NCBI GenBank assembly: GCA_934339135.1
Contig: CAKRHP010000004.1
Coordinates: forward strand, 130,842-194,841
Origin: an uncultured Lachnospiraceae bacterium
Lineage (GTDB): Bacteria; Bacillota; Clostridia; Lachnospirales; Lachnospiraceae
Reading direction: 5' to 3'
DNA length: 64,000 nt
This document shows, piece by piece, positions 54,071-62,962 of this stretch. Made by a program: the position numbers and the translations under genes. Below the pieces are notes generated by a model. It had not been told where the DNA came from and searched no databases. It worked only from the letters and a program-made list of their open reading frames with translations. Every line of letters starts with the position of its first letter. Position 1 is the first letter of the stretch.

Positions 54071-54976
54071 CTTATAGAATTCTTTATACATCAACTCCAC
54101 TCTTATTTTATCACAAACTCCAGCATTTGTACAATCATTTATCATTAATTTTATGGTTTCATATCCAATATTTGTTAATTTATATGATGAATACTGTTCT
54201 CCTGCAACTTTAATCATCTTACCTTCTTGAAAAAGCAATTTTAGCGATGCATTAAATAAGATGTTAAAATCTGAATATTCTATTTTTTCTTTATTTGAAA
54301 TATATTCTATTATTTTTACAAGTTGTTTAGAATTAACACATTTAAAAAAATATAGTATTAATTGTATAAAATAATGCATTCCAACAATAGTTGATAAATC
54401 AATCATACGATTCTTATTGTCACTTAATTTATTCTTATCCCTTATATTCTTTAAAAGCCTCTTAGCAAATTCCTCCTCATCCTGTCCATATTCAATAACA
54501 TTAAGTTTATTTCTTTTTTTGAGATATTTTATTGGTCCAAGCATGATAAAACTTTTATACTTAGTTAGATTTTTGTCTACCGCCGCAATTACTTTATCAA
54601 CAGTATACTTATGATTCGTGAATGCTCCCAATTCAACCAACGATCCTGCACTTTCACAAATAATTACTATCACGTGAGAATTGTTTGCCAAAAATTGTTC
54701 ATAACTCAATAAATCAGCATCCTTAGTTTTATTAAGCATTTCAATCAACAAATCTTCTGGATAAAATATTTTAAACGGTTTATATCTCGGAGTCTTTTTT
54801 TCATTCTCAAGCAATACTCTTACTCGATCTCTTAACGATTTATGTTTACTGCTACTTGCACCTCCACATAGAAATACCACTATGTATTGTTCACTAAATT
54901 TACAGTATATCCGCTGATATATCTCCTCGACGATTCCATATATATCTTTACTTAATTGAATATCTTGTTTTTTCAT
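54056..54976 (-). CDS. Retron effector: NDT-like domain plus winged helix
   Basis: The 306 aa protein has an N-terminal nucleoside-deoxyribosyltransferase-like fold (about 1-180): YIVVFLCGGASSSKHKSLRD near 31 and the catalytic-type motif CESAGSLVELGAF near 109. A C-terminal winged-helix domain (about 215-300: EGKMIKVAGEQYSSYKLTNIGYE in outline) follows. This is the type II retron effector architecture (Ec86/St85-like), which degrades nucleotides (NAD or related) after phage attack. Start at 54976 (MKKQDIQLSKDIYGI). Its last codons overlap the a1 repeat of the ncRNA, coupling effector mRNA and ncRNA maturation. Confidence 0.88.
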   Translation of the reverse strand: MKKQDIQLSKDIYGIVEEIYQRIYCKFSEQYIVVFLCGGASSSKHKSLRDRVRVLLENEKKTPRYKPFKIFYPEDLLIEMLNKTKDADLLSYEQFLANNSHVIVIICESAGSLVELGAFTNHKYTVDKVIAAVDKNLTKYKSFIMLGPIKYLKKRNKLNVIEYGQDEEEFAKRLLKNIRDKNKLSDNKNRMIDLSTIVGMHYFIQLILYFFKCVNSKQLVKIIEYISNKEKIEYSDFNILFNASLKLLFQEGKMIKVAGEQYSSYKLTNIGYETIKLMINDCTNAGVCDKIRVELMYKEFYKSSHS

Positions 54977-55472
54977 TATCTCTGTAACCTCATACCTCCA
55001 AAATTTCTAATTCGTCTCTACTAATTTGCCCACACAGTCCGTTTTTAACTCTGCTGGCAACATAAACTCATTGACAGAAAATAATTAATAAAACGTTACC
55101 TTTATAGTCCATATTTACGATTTAATATTATAACAACAAAATGTTTGATATATATTCTATTATAACAAACTTATGTCAAATTTTCTACTTATTTTTTTAT
55201 TTATGCTCTCTACTCACAGATTTCTCAAGTATAATAACTCCCCTCTTTACCGTACACTCCTCCATCCCTTTACCTTTAATACATCGCTACATCCATGTAT
55301 TCTTCAATATTCTCTCATAGAATCAATCCCTGTCTCTCCGCGTCCTATTATCTTGCTTGATAGAATCATTATTTAATTCTTAAGATTGTCTAAAAGTATT
55401 CTGTTATGAATCACCTTCATTTGATCATTAAGTATATATAATTTTTACATTGAATCAGAAAACTTGCCGCCT
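54977..55472. other. Gene-free AT-rich interval upstream of the retron
   Basis: No convincing gene here. A minus-strand TTGACA (55174-55179) with AATATA or ATATAT about 17-18 bp downstream is the likely promoter of the retron operon, giving an effector leader of about 165 nt. No strong hairpin was seen in that leader, in contrast with the effector/RT gap, which holds the msr-msd. Confidence 0.5.
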
Positions 55473-56669
55473 TCACATCACCACTTGTCTATCAAAATAC
55501 TGTTCCTGAAACTCGATCTGCTTCACAATCTCCTCCTTGCTAAAAGTCATATTCTCAGGAGCAACCACCCACTTTTCTTCCACATCATCATTTCTGTGAA
55601 CAACAGCAATAATCCGGCCCGTAAACCGATCAACAGGCTTATCTACACCTAAAATATAGACATCTTGTTCTTCTCCATCCGGTGCTATAATTTCCTCGAT
55701 ATAACCATAATTGATCGGATAATATATATCTTTATGTTTTGGGTGATAACTCCCCAAAGGCCTGTCAACAATGACTGTTACGGTTCTTCCTATCACGGAA
55801 ATGTATTTCTCTGCCTCGGAGTTATGCCATTTGTTCTGGGCATCCCTTATAAAAGGCTCTTTAATTTCTTTCTGCAGCAACTCCCCATAGGCATCCGGTT
55901 TGCGGAAGGTATTACCCAGCATTTCCCGGCTCCGGTATTCCCAGATTACTTCCATATCAAACTCCGCATAAAAAATGCCTTCTGTCTTGTCGTCAGCCAG
56001 CAAAACCGTATTATCAACACATTTTCCATTCCTATCCCAACAAATCGGGCTATAGGCGCAGGAACACCCGGCATTTTCTCCATTGGGATTTGCCATGGCA
56101 ACGGCAACCATATTTTCATACGCCCTTGTGGACAGCGCCTGGATTCTTGGCTGCATAGAACCACAGTCATTTGGCACAAGAATAACTTCAGCCCCCTTTA
56201 GCATCAATATCCTGGCACTTTCCGGATATTCCCTGTCATAACAGATCATAATTCCTAACTGGATGCCATCGAAGTCACATACCTTAAACTCTTTTCCTGA
56301 TTCAACCGTTCTTTCATCTGCAAAATCACATGTATGTACCTTAGAATATTTCATTAAGATCCTGCCGGATTTATCAATGACAAAAGCAGAATTCTGCGGA
56401 TACATTTTTCCTTTGGTAAATGCAGTCAGCACCACACCAATTTGATATTTTTTTGCAACGTCACATATCATCGCAATCCGTTCGTCATCATCAGCAATAC
56501 TTTTTTCGTAGGTCATGGGCAGATCGTATCCTGTAATAAAGCATTCCGGAAGCAAAAGAATATCTGCATTATTTTCGGAAGCTTCCTTCATTGCTGTAAT
56601 AATGCTTTGAATATTTTTGTCAATTTGTGCATTAATGGCACGTTTCTGTAAAATTGCAACTTTAAACAT
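55473..56669 (-). CDS. Carbon-nitrogen hydrolase fused to pyrophosphatase-like module
   Basis: The 398 aa protein has a nitrilase-superfamily domain (1-265): catalytic Glu in LLLPECFITGYD (about 43), Lys in MKYSKVHTCDFADE (about 110) and Cys in IMICYDREYPESA (about 145). The C-terminal ~110 residues (VTVIVDRPLGSYHPKHKDI, YYPINYGYIEEI, VVHRNDDVEEKWVVAPE) match the small inorganic-pyrophosphatase-like proteins of Lachnospiraceae. The same module ends the GNAT protein at 62963. Such C-N hydrolases cleave amides or nitriles; the substrate is unknown. Preceded by an FN3 remnant 5 nt upstream. Confidence 0.85.
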   Translation of the reverse strand: MFKVAILQKRAINAQIDKNIQSIITAMKEASENNADILLLPECFITGYDLPMTYEKSIADDDERIAMICDVAKKYQIGVVLTAFTKGKMYPQNSAFVIDKSGRILMKYSKVHTCDFADERTVESGKEFKVCDFDGIQLGIMICYDREYPESARILMLKGAEVILVPNDCGSMQPRIQALSTRAYENMVAVAMANPNGENAGCSCAYSPICWDRNGKCVDNTVLLADDKTEGIFYAEFDMEVIWEYRSREMLGNTFRKPDAYGELLQKEIKEPFIRDAQNKWHNSEAEKYISVIGRTVTVIVDRPLGSYHPKHKDIYYPINYGYIEEIIAPDGEEQDVYILGVDKPVDRFTGRIIAVVHRNDDVEEKWVVAPENMTFSKEEIVKQIEFQEQYFDRQVVM

Positions 56670-56674
56670 TTATT

Positions 56675-56850
56675 TTTACCCTTTTTTGCTGAATTTTCCA
56701 TATGCGTTTTTCCGGTCTGCGTCTGATACGACTGATACGCACGAATTCAAATATAATATTTTTTGTTGGCTTTAATCCGGAAATTTTATATTTTGTCACA
56801 TATTTCTTAACATTAATTTTCTTTGTTCTCTTGAATACGCCAAACAATAA
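56675..56850 (-). pseudogene. Frameshifted FN3-like C-terminal remnant of a surface protein
   Basis: Three minus-strand frames read consecutively like one fibronectin III end: KYKISGLKPTKN...FVR, then AYQSYQTQTGKT, then AYGKFSKKG stop. The joins suggest losses of about 4 nt (a GTGC slip) and 1 nt. The short open frame 56662-56847 (rich in Lys/Arg) is only the first of these frames and is probably not a gene. No upstream portion of the protein remains within 57051. The remaining stretch to 57050 holds nothing that I recognise. Confidence 0.5.
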
Positions 56851-57050
56851 TCTATTGAGCTTCGTATACTAAATGTTTTAACATGATAATTCCTTTCTAG
56901 TCACCCAAAAGCAAGGAGAACAGAAATAAGGTCAATTTATCCAATCAGTCCAATTTGTTTAATTTGTAAAAAATCTATACCTTTTATTTACACTGATACT
57001 CATTACTTTAAAATGTACATCCCCTAATATTCTCTTTTTAATTCCATTTC

Positions 57051-60000
57051 CTAAATCAATAGCCGTCCTAAACAAGATAGCAACCAATCACAATTTGTAT
57101 TTTGGGCAAATATTTTAATTTGTTTATAATTTTTTATAGACAACTCCTCTCCCCTATGCTCTACAATCCAAATAATATCCTTTGTGATATCTCTTTCGCA
57201 AATAAATACATGATTATTAGTTAAAACTAAAAATTCATAAAACGCTTTTTCATCCTTATTATAAAGTTTTATTATGTCCATTGGATAAGCCACCTTATTA
57301 AACATCTTAGCAAAGCTATTTGAACGCATATGCCCTGTTTCAAACAATATATATGTACCTTTTATAATCAAAATTTTCTGAGCAAAAGAAAGTTTCATTT
57401 GCTTATCAAACTGATAAATTGCTTTTTCTAACACATTATAATAAAAATCTTCTATTCGACTACTTTTTATATAGTCATTCAAAAATGTAAAATTTTCCGC
57501 AAACTCCAACAAATCTTTTAACCTTTCATCAGATTCACAATTTCTTTCTTCTATCATATATATCATTCGTTCCATCATTTTTTCCACATAGTTTTGTAGC
57601 AATAAGTCATTAAGTACTCTTTTTCTTCTATATATAATTATTTTCCTCAAAATTTTGTTTATATATTTAAATAAATAATAAGAAGTTGGGGCGTATGGCG
57701 ATGGATCTACCCATTTAATATATTTATACATTTTTTCAATATCTTCATCATTTAGCTGAACATAATCTAATAAATTTAAAGCACTATCAGTAATAAATAC
57801 AGATACTATGTTCATATTTCCCCAATCTATGACATCAAAATTGTGCATCAAATTCATGAGCATTTTTTTAAGTTTATAATTATTATATTTATTTATTTTA
57901 ATAATTTTATTCTTCAATAAATCATCAATTAAAATATAACTACACAAGATATATTGAGTATCTTTTTCTTTCCAACTAACTGCATTTATTTCACACATCA
58001 TATCTACTATACTCAAATGTTTGCACTGAAATGAAGTGTAAAGATTTAAATAATAATTCCATAAATATCTTGCATAAATATATAACTGGTTATCGTTAAT
58101 TGCGTGCATTACCTTTCCTTGATCGTCTTCACCAATCAACGAACCAATAATTCCGTACACAACACTATCACCAACAGCGGAATTAATCCGTAAGTATTTA
58201 ACCATCTGACTTTGAAATATATTTCTACCTCCTCTCGTACATGAAACTCTATACATATTATCGGTTTTGCTGGTTGTGAACTGATTTGCAAAATTTAATA
58301 GTTCATCCTCAGAAAAAGCATACTTCCATATGTACAATAATTTATTCCATATTTCATTGCTAAATTTAAATTCATAACTTTCTTCAAAAACTATCGTCCT
58401 AATTATAATCAAATTCAAACTATATACAGCTAAATGTTTCAAAAGTTCATCATGAGAATAAGGATTATTTTTTTCTTCCATTACTTCTTTTAAATCAAAA
58501 ATAATATTACCAGATATTATATTTTCCATTTCAATATTTAAAAGATTATCTAAATCTTCATTGACTTTAGCAATATTTTCATGTGCAAAATACTCTAATG
58601 CCCATTCATGGATCATTTGTACAACAACGGGACGTGAAAACAAAGAAGAATATGCCATACACACAACCCATGCCCTTTGACTGCACAATTTCCATTGATC
58701 TTTCCTATTTGTTTCCTCCAATGTATGTATCCAAGAAAGAACATTTTTTATTTCATTCACTATGTAATTTGCAGTCAAAAATTCCCCAAATGTATTATGT
58801 AAAAATTCATACGCAACATTTGGTGTTTTTTGCCGATCAATCATATTTGTCGAATTCGATTTATGAATAAAGAAGAAACTCCCTAATAATTTATCGCTTT
58901 CCGACAATTCGTTATTTTTCAGAATATCATATGTATCATTCTTCTGCAATATAAATTGCAAATCCATCTCTAATTCGTTTGACCGTATGTATAAAACTTT
59001 TCGATTATACATTCCTAAAGCTGCAATACTTATTTTTATCATTTCCTCATTAATTATTCTTTCCTGTTCCTTCACTTGCAAACTCCTAAAACGATTATCT
59101 TTTCTTTTCTCCCTAGAGATAAACTCGTATATCAAATTATCATACAATTGCGTACCGTTTAAGTCTTTATTTCTTTTTAACGCATTATCATTAGAATCAT
59201 ATAATGCCAACATCAATAATAACAATGGCTGTTTTGCTAATTCAGAAACCTTGCTTGAACTATCAATTTCAAATTTTTCAAGATTAGATCGCAAAAAGTA
59301 GTCTTCATTTTTTTCATTCCAAATTGTACACCATTGATTTATTCTTTTTTCATCAAAATCTGATAACAATATTACTGGTGAATTATTAGAAATTAATGCT
59401 TTATCAATCATTGTTATTCTACTTGTCACAATACATTTAACAAATATTCCGTAGATATCTCTTTGTTGCTTCTGAAACTCTGCTATTCTTTGTAAATAAT
59501 CTGAATAAGCTTTTCCACTTGCCTGTAATAATTCATCATATCCGTCAAAAATAATTAATATAGGTTTGTCTAGCCTGCTTTCCGCAATATCACTCCATAA
59601 ACAACCATTAGAAAAATCCCTCTCTATCTGTTGATTAACTTGCTGAGGTACCGTTTGCTCTGCAACAGTATCCCTTAATTTAATAATAATCACGTGATAT
59701 TCATGGTATAGTATTCGAGCCGCAAGCATGTTGCATAATAACGATTTTCCCGCACCAGGGTTTCCCAGAATTAATAATGGAAGAGAACCTGTAATAGAAT
59801 GACGTAAAATATCACTTACAAATTTACCGATATCTTCTCTCTTATTACACATTCTCCATATATCTCTGTCCTCTAAATGCATATTATTTTTATAAGCTAC
59901 GGTCTTAAAGCTTTGAGGAACAAATATATGACTTTTTTTAGGAAAAACAATCTCATCAGTTGAACAAAAATCCATTTCAGAAACATCCACAACTGAAGTA

Positions 60001-60881
60001 TCAATATAAGAATTATACTTTTTTCTATACTGTTCTAGCGTATTTTTTGCTTTTGAATCAGCACATTTCTCACAATAATCTGATACAAGACTAGCTATCT
60101 CCGAAAATCCGACATCCAATTTATTTTGTAATCTTCTATGCTCTTCTATATTTGTCCATACAAAAAAATCGCTAAAATCTATTGCTAATTGATAATATTG
60201 TTTTTCGTAATTTTCTACTGCCTTAATTGGCAATCCACGTATTATCGTTAAAAAACATTCTCTTTTCTTTTCATTCATATCATCAAAAAAAGATAGTTTT
60301 TCATAAAATTGCAAAAATTCCTTATTCAATATTTCATAGAATTTTTTTAATTGTTCACGATAGCTTTTTAAATTTCCAATTGGATCTGGTATAGATAAAT
60401 CATATTCAAAAATATCTATTGCTGTTTGTCCAGCATCTTTTGATATATTTTCTTCTATAAAGTTTATATATTTAGATATACTACTATCCGTTAACATTTG
60501 CTTTTCTTTTGACGATATTCTTACATTATGTTCCTCATCCGGCAAATATAACTTTATTGAATCAAAATATGCTGCAAAAACAATTAATACCTGCGCAATT
60601 TGAGCATAATCATATTTTGTAGTAAAATCTGTAAATTTCTTTTTAGCAAATACTTTTGATATATTTTTTATCGATTTTTCAATTATTGGCTTGGCCCCAA
60701 GTATAGTGGCACCATTTACAATATTTGTTATAAACGCCACATCCCTACAAATCATACCAGGGAAAAAAAGTAAAGCAATTTCAAATACTCCATTAATGCA
60801 TTTACAAATATCATACCTATTATCTTTCAAAATTTTACATATCTCTGAAAATGAAGTTTTATCTATAAATTGTTTATCCAT
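57051..60881 (-). CDS. NACHT-domain STAND NTPase (bacterial NLR-like defence protein)
   Basis: The 1276 aa protein has a NACHT module at about 350-560: P-loop LPLLILGNPGAGKSLL (373-380), Walker B PILIIFDGYDELL (about 440), sensor IVTSR near 492, and NACHT-type SDFDEKRINQWC. The ~340-residue N-terminal region (MDKQFIDKTSFSEICKIL; CINGVFEIALLFFPGMIC) has an early hydrophobic patch and helices, and is the likely effector or signalling domain; I cannot name it. The C-terminal ~700 residues are helical and would sense phage proteins. NLR-like NACHT proteins are known antiphage sensors. Very AT-rich. Start at 60881 after AGAGG. Confidence 0.87.
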   Translation of the reverse strand: MDKQFIDKTSFSEICKILKDNRYDICKCINGVFEIALLFFPGMICRDVAFITNIVNGATILGAKPIIEKSIKNISKVFAKKKFTDFTTKYDYAQIAQVLIVFAAYFDSIKLYLPDEEHNVRISSKEKQMLTDSSISKYINFIEENISKDAGQTAIDIFEYDLSIPDPIGNLKSYREQLKKFYEILNKEFLQFYEKLSFFDDMNEKKRECFLTIIRGLPIKAVENYEKQYYQLAIDFSDFFVWTNIEEHRRLQNKLDVGFSEIASLVSDYCEKCADSKAKNTLEQYRKKYNSYIDTSVVDVSEMDFCSTDEIVFPKKSHIFVPQSFKTVAYKNNMHLEDRDIWRMCNKREDIGKFVSDILRHSITGSLPLLILGNPGAGKSLLCNMLAARILYHEYHVIIIKLRDTVAEQTVPQQVNQQIERDFSNGCLWSDIAESRLDKPILIIFDGYDELLQASGKAYSDYLQRIAEFQKQQRDIYGIFVKCIVTSRITMIDKALISNNSPVILLSDFDEKRINQWCTIWNEKNEDYFLRSNLEKFEIDSSSKVSELAKQPLLLLMLALYDSNDNALKRNKDLNGTQLYDNLIYEFISREKRKDNRFRSLQVKEQERIINEEMIKISIAALGMYNRKVLYIRSNELEMDLQFILQKNDTYDILKNNELSESDKLLGSFFFIHKSNSTNMIDRQKTPNVAYEFLHNTFGEFLTANYIVNEIKNVLSWIHTLEETNRKDQWKLCSQRAWVVCMAYSSLFSRPVVVQMIHEWALEYFAHENIAKVNEDLDNLLNIEMENIISGNIIFDLKEVMEEKNNPYSHDELLKHLAVYSLNLIIIRTIVFEESYEFKFSNEIWNKLLYIWKYAFSEDELLNFANQFTTSKTDNMYRVSCTRGGRNIFQSQMVKYLRINSAVGDSVVYGIIGSLIGEDDQGKVMHAINDNQLYIYARYLWNYYLNLYTSFQCKHLSIVDMMCEINAVSWKEKDTQYILCSYILIDDLLKNKIIKINKYNNYKLKKMLMNLMHNFDVIDWGNMNIVSVFITDSALNLLDYVQLNDEDIEKMYKYIKWVDPSPYAPTSYYLFKYINKILRKIIIYRRKRVLNDLLLQNYVEKMMERMIYMIEERNCESDERLKDLLEFAENFTFLNDYIKSSRIEDFYYNVLEKAIYQFDKQMKLSFAQKILIIKGTYILFETGHMRSNSFAKMFNKVAYPMDIIKLYNKDEKAFYEFLVLTNNHVFICERDITKDIIWIVEHRGEELSIKNYKQIKIFAQNTNCDWLLSCLGRLLI

Positions 60882-61119
60882 TGTACCTCTCGTATGACAA
60901 TTAGGAAATTAATTATCATACTTTCCTCGTATTATATAGTAGTAGTTTTTAGAGACCCTCTCCAAAGTCTTTATTACTATTTAGATCATAGTCTTTTCTT
61001 TACCTTTTCTGTAGGTTCGACATTGATTCAATTATTATATTAGCATATATCGTCTACCATTTCAACAATATTATATCTCTTCAACAGTTATATTTTTCAC
61101 CCCTATACAATTTATCCCG

Positions 61120-61632
61120 CTACCTCCCCTTTGTATAATACACAAAGATATCCTCCAAATTACGAATATTTCCCCTTGTCTCCCCCAAATCCGAAATGAG
61201 ATTTTCAACCGTATCCTACACAATGATCTCTCCCGATTTGATCAGGATATCCTTCTTTACGATATCTTCAATATCACTTACCACATGTGTTGCATATAAA
61301 ATGGTGCACGTTTCTGAATGTTCCTAAAATCATATCTTTCTACCTGATTGAGACCTACCATTGGCTCATCTAATATAATTTGGATCTCCAAACAGCACAT
61401 ATCCCACTCTTTTTCTATAGTCTTTTTCGAGCTTTTTTATATTCTCATTTTCATACAAAATTCCACCGCTATAATTTCGAATACCATTCACCATGATGGC
61501 AATCAAGGTGCATTTCCCTGCTCCATTCACCCCAGCAGACCACGGTCCCCCTACATTTCAATATTGACATGGGATAATACTGTTTTTTGTTGTACACTTT
61601 AACCAATTTTTTCGCAACTGTTTTTCTCATAT
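61120..61632 (-). pseudogene. Decayed ABC transporter ATP-binding gene
   Basis: From ATG at 61632 (MRKTVAKKLVKVYNKKQ) the minus strand reads in broken frames: GVNGAGKCTLIAIMVNGIRNYSG, LYENENIKKLEKDYRKRVGYV, FGDPNYI and ATHVVSDIEDIVKKDILIKS. That is Walker A (Ser to Cys), the Q-loop region and the H-loop region of a lantibiotic-type ABC ATPase. Frames break before Walker A, after FGDPNYI and again before ATHVVSD; the signature/Walker B segment is missing. Intact relatives are about 230-300 aa. Expression product would be inactive. Confidence 0.78.
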
Positions 61633-61639
61633 ATTATTT

Positions 61640-61920
61640 TCTCTCATCGTCAGATGCCCAACCACCATACCAAGAAAAATTAACGCCAGCAAATGTAATC
61701 CATAAAATCCAAACAAAGTAACCCCTATCTATGTCTGGATGCCCCCAAACGGAGCATTCCCCACAACGCAGTTTCAATTAAAATTTAAATAATGGATCAA
61801 ATAAATTCGAGAGACACTATAAATCCAACTGCCATACAAGATTCCCTTCAAAAAGATGCTCCAGAAAATTATCATCCTGCACTCGGATCAAACCAACGCA
61901 TTTTCCCATAATAGGCAGAA
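61640..61920 (-). pseudogene. Decayed membrane permease remnant
   Basis: Minus-strand frames show hydrophobic stretches such as TIFWSIFLKGILYGSWIYS and TLFGFYGLHLLALIFLGMVVG, ended by stop codons and frameshifts, immediately upstream of the decayed ABC ATPase. It probably was the permease or partner gene of that transporter. Coordinates are approximate. Confidence 0.5.
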
Positions 61921-62005
61921 ATTCGTATTATATGGTACACATTTGTATCTGTCAAGTGATTAAGCTAACTTGAAAAAGTAAATAAAAATAATTGGTCATC
62001 TATTG

Positions 62006-62542
62006 TTATTTCTCTCCTGCCTCCCTAAATTTTTCCAACCTGTAATGCTGCTCATCATCCAATTCCTTAACACCATTCTTATAATCATATCCAAATTTTC
62101 TATAAAATTCCGTTGCTGTAATGGATGCCGGTATCTCTATTCTACTTGCTCTTACATAAAATTCATCTGCTTCTAATGTATTTATAATTTTTCTTCCAAT
62201 ACCTTTTCCATGAAATTCCGGAAGGACAAAAATACACAAAAGTATGCTTTCTGTTTCGCTTCCCCAAAAGCTTGAGATAGAACCTGTTCCAACTATTTTC
62301 CCATCAAATTCAAAGACATACATATGCGCATAACTTGCCACATTCAGAACTTTTTCCACATCGTAATCCTTTGCAAGCTTCTCCATTGCTGATATGCCAT
62401 AATCTTTACTGTTAACCTCCAAGAAATTCCGGACAATAAGATTTCTGACCTCCCCCGCATCCTCTTCCTTAAATCTCCTCACCTTATACGGACATTCTGC
62501 ATCTTCACTTGTTGTCAATTTCAGTTCAATTAAATCATTCAT
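62006..62542 (-). CDS. GNAT N-acetyltransferase under leader-peptide attenuation
   Basis: Start at 62542 (MNDLIELKLTTSEDAEC) after AAGAGG gives 178 aa. The GNAT fold is clear: motif A ILLCIFVLPEFHGKGIGRKII (about 100-120, acetyl-CoA-binding GKGIGRKI) and motif B SIT-ATEFYRKFGYDY near 145. Family members acetylate amino groups of antibiotics, polyamines, tRNA or proteins. The gene follows a 257 nt leader with its own consensus promoter, a 20-codon leader peptide and an intrinsic terminator ending 26 nt before the ATG, so expression is likely induced when translation is stalled. Confidence 0.88.
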   Translation of the reverse strand: MNDLIELKLTTSEDAECPYKVRRFKEEDAGEVRNLIVRNFLEVNSKDYGISAMEKLAKDYDVEKVLNVASYAHMYVFEFDGKIVGTGSISSFWGSETESILLCIFVLPEFHGKGIGRKIINTLEADEFYVRASRIEIPASITATEFYRKFGYDYKNGVKELDDEQHYRLEKFREAGEK

Positions 62543-62567
62543 TTTCTGTACCTCTTTCTTGTAAACA

Positions 62568-62606
62568 TAAAAAATCGCACCAAACATTCAATGTCCAGTG
62601 CGATAA
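62568..62606 (-). terminator. Attenuator terminator in the GNAT leader
   Basis: Minus-strand ATCGCAC and inner ACATT/AATGT pair with GTGCGAT, followed directly by TTTTTT (62568-62573), 26 nt before the GNAT start codon. The 5' arm TTATCGCACT (62606-62597) can instead pair with AGTGCATAA at 62667-62659 (one-nt bulge), an antiterminator that would open this hairpin. Confidence 0.8.
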
Positions 62607-62715
62607 CTTCAATTTAATAAGATGCAATGTATGTAAAATCTTCTCTTATATTCTGGTTTTATGCACTAGACTAAAAGACCTACAGGCTATAACCTAATGC
62701 ACTAACCTTGCATGT

Positions 62716-62778
62716 TTATAGCCGTGTACGTCCGTAATACATGTACATATAACGTCTTGAATATAAGTTCTGATTCAT
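62716..62778 (-). CDS. Leader peptide, 20 codons, Tyr/Arg/Met-rich
   Basis: ATG at 62778 with AAGGAG 9 nt upstream and TAA at 62716-62718 encode MNQNLYSRRYMYMYYGRTRL. It lies 21 nt after the expected transcript start and about 174 nt ahead of the GNAT ORF. The stop codon is part of GGCTATAA, which can pair with TTATAGCC (62685-62692 and 62716-62723 on the plus strand), so a ribosome stalled near the end would change the leader fold. Five Tyr and four Arg in 20 codons. The inducer is unknown; a ribosome-targeting antibiotic is a fair inference. Confidence 0.72.
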   Translation of the reverse strand: MNQNLYSRRYMYMYYGRTRL

Positions 62779-62805
62779 GTGTATGTTCTCCTTATTTTTT
62801 TGAAT

Positions 62806-62834
62806 AATATACCAGTCTTGGCAATTCATGTCAA
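62806..62834 (-). promoter_or_regulatory. Consensus promoter of the GNAT leader transcript
   Basis: On the minus strand TTGACA (62829-62834), exactly 17 bp, TATATT (62806-62811), 28 nt upstream of the leader-peptide start. Confidence 0.85.
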
Positions 62835-62962
62835 CAATTTATTTGCAATTCAGAATAATATCTATCATATCCTGCTTTCCATTAGTATATGCCACCCTAT
62901 CATCTACATACTTACTTCTCATTTCTTCCTTTAACTTCTCATAAACGGCAATCTCCTTAATA

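Noticed and set aside
54977..55143. Effector leader as the msr-msd site, as in Ec86
   Set aside because: No a1/a2 inverted repeat or long stem could be found there by eye.
56662..56847. 61 aa Lys/Arg-rich ORF as a real gene
   Set aside because: Its frame is the first part of a frameshifted FN3 remnant and it overlaps the start of the C-N hydrolase.
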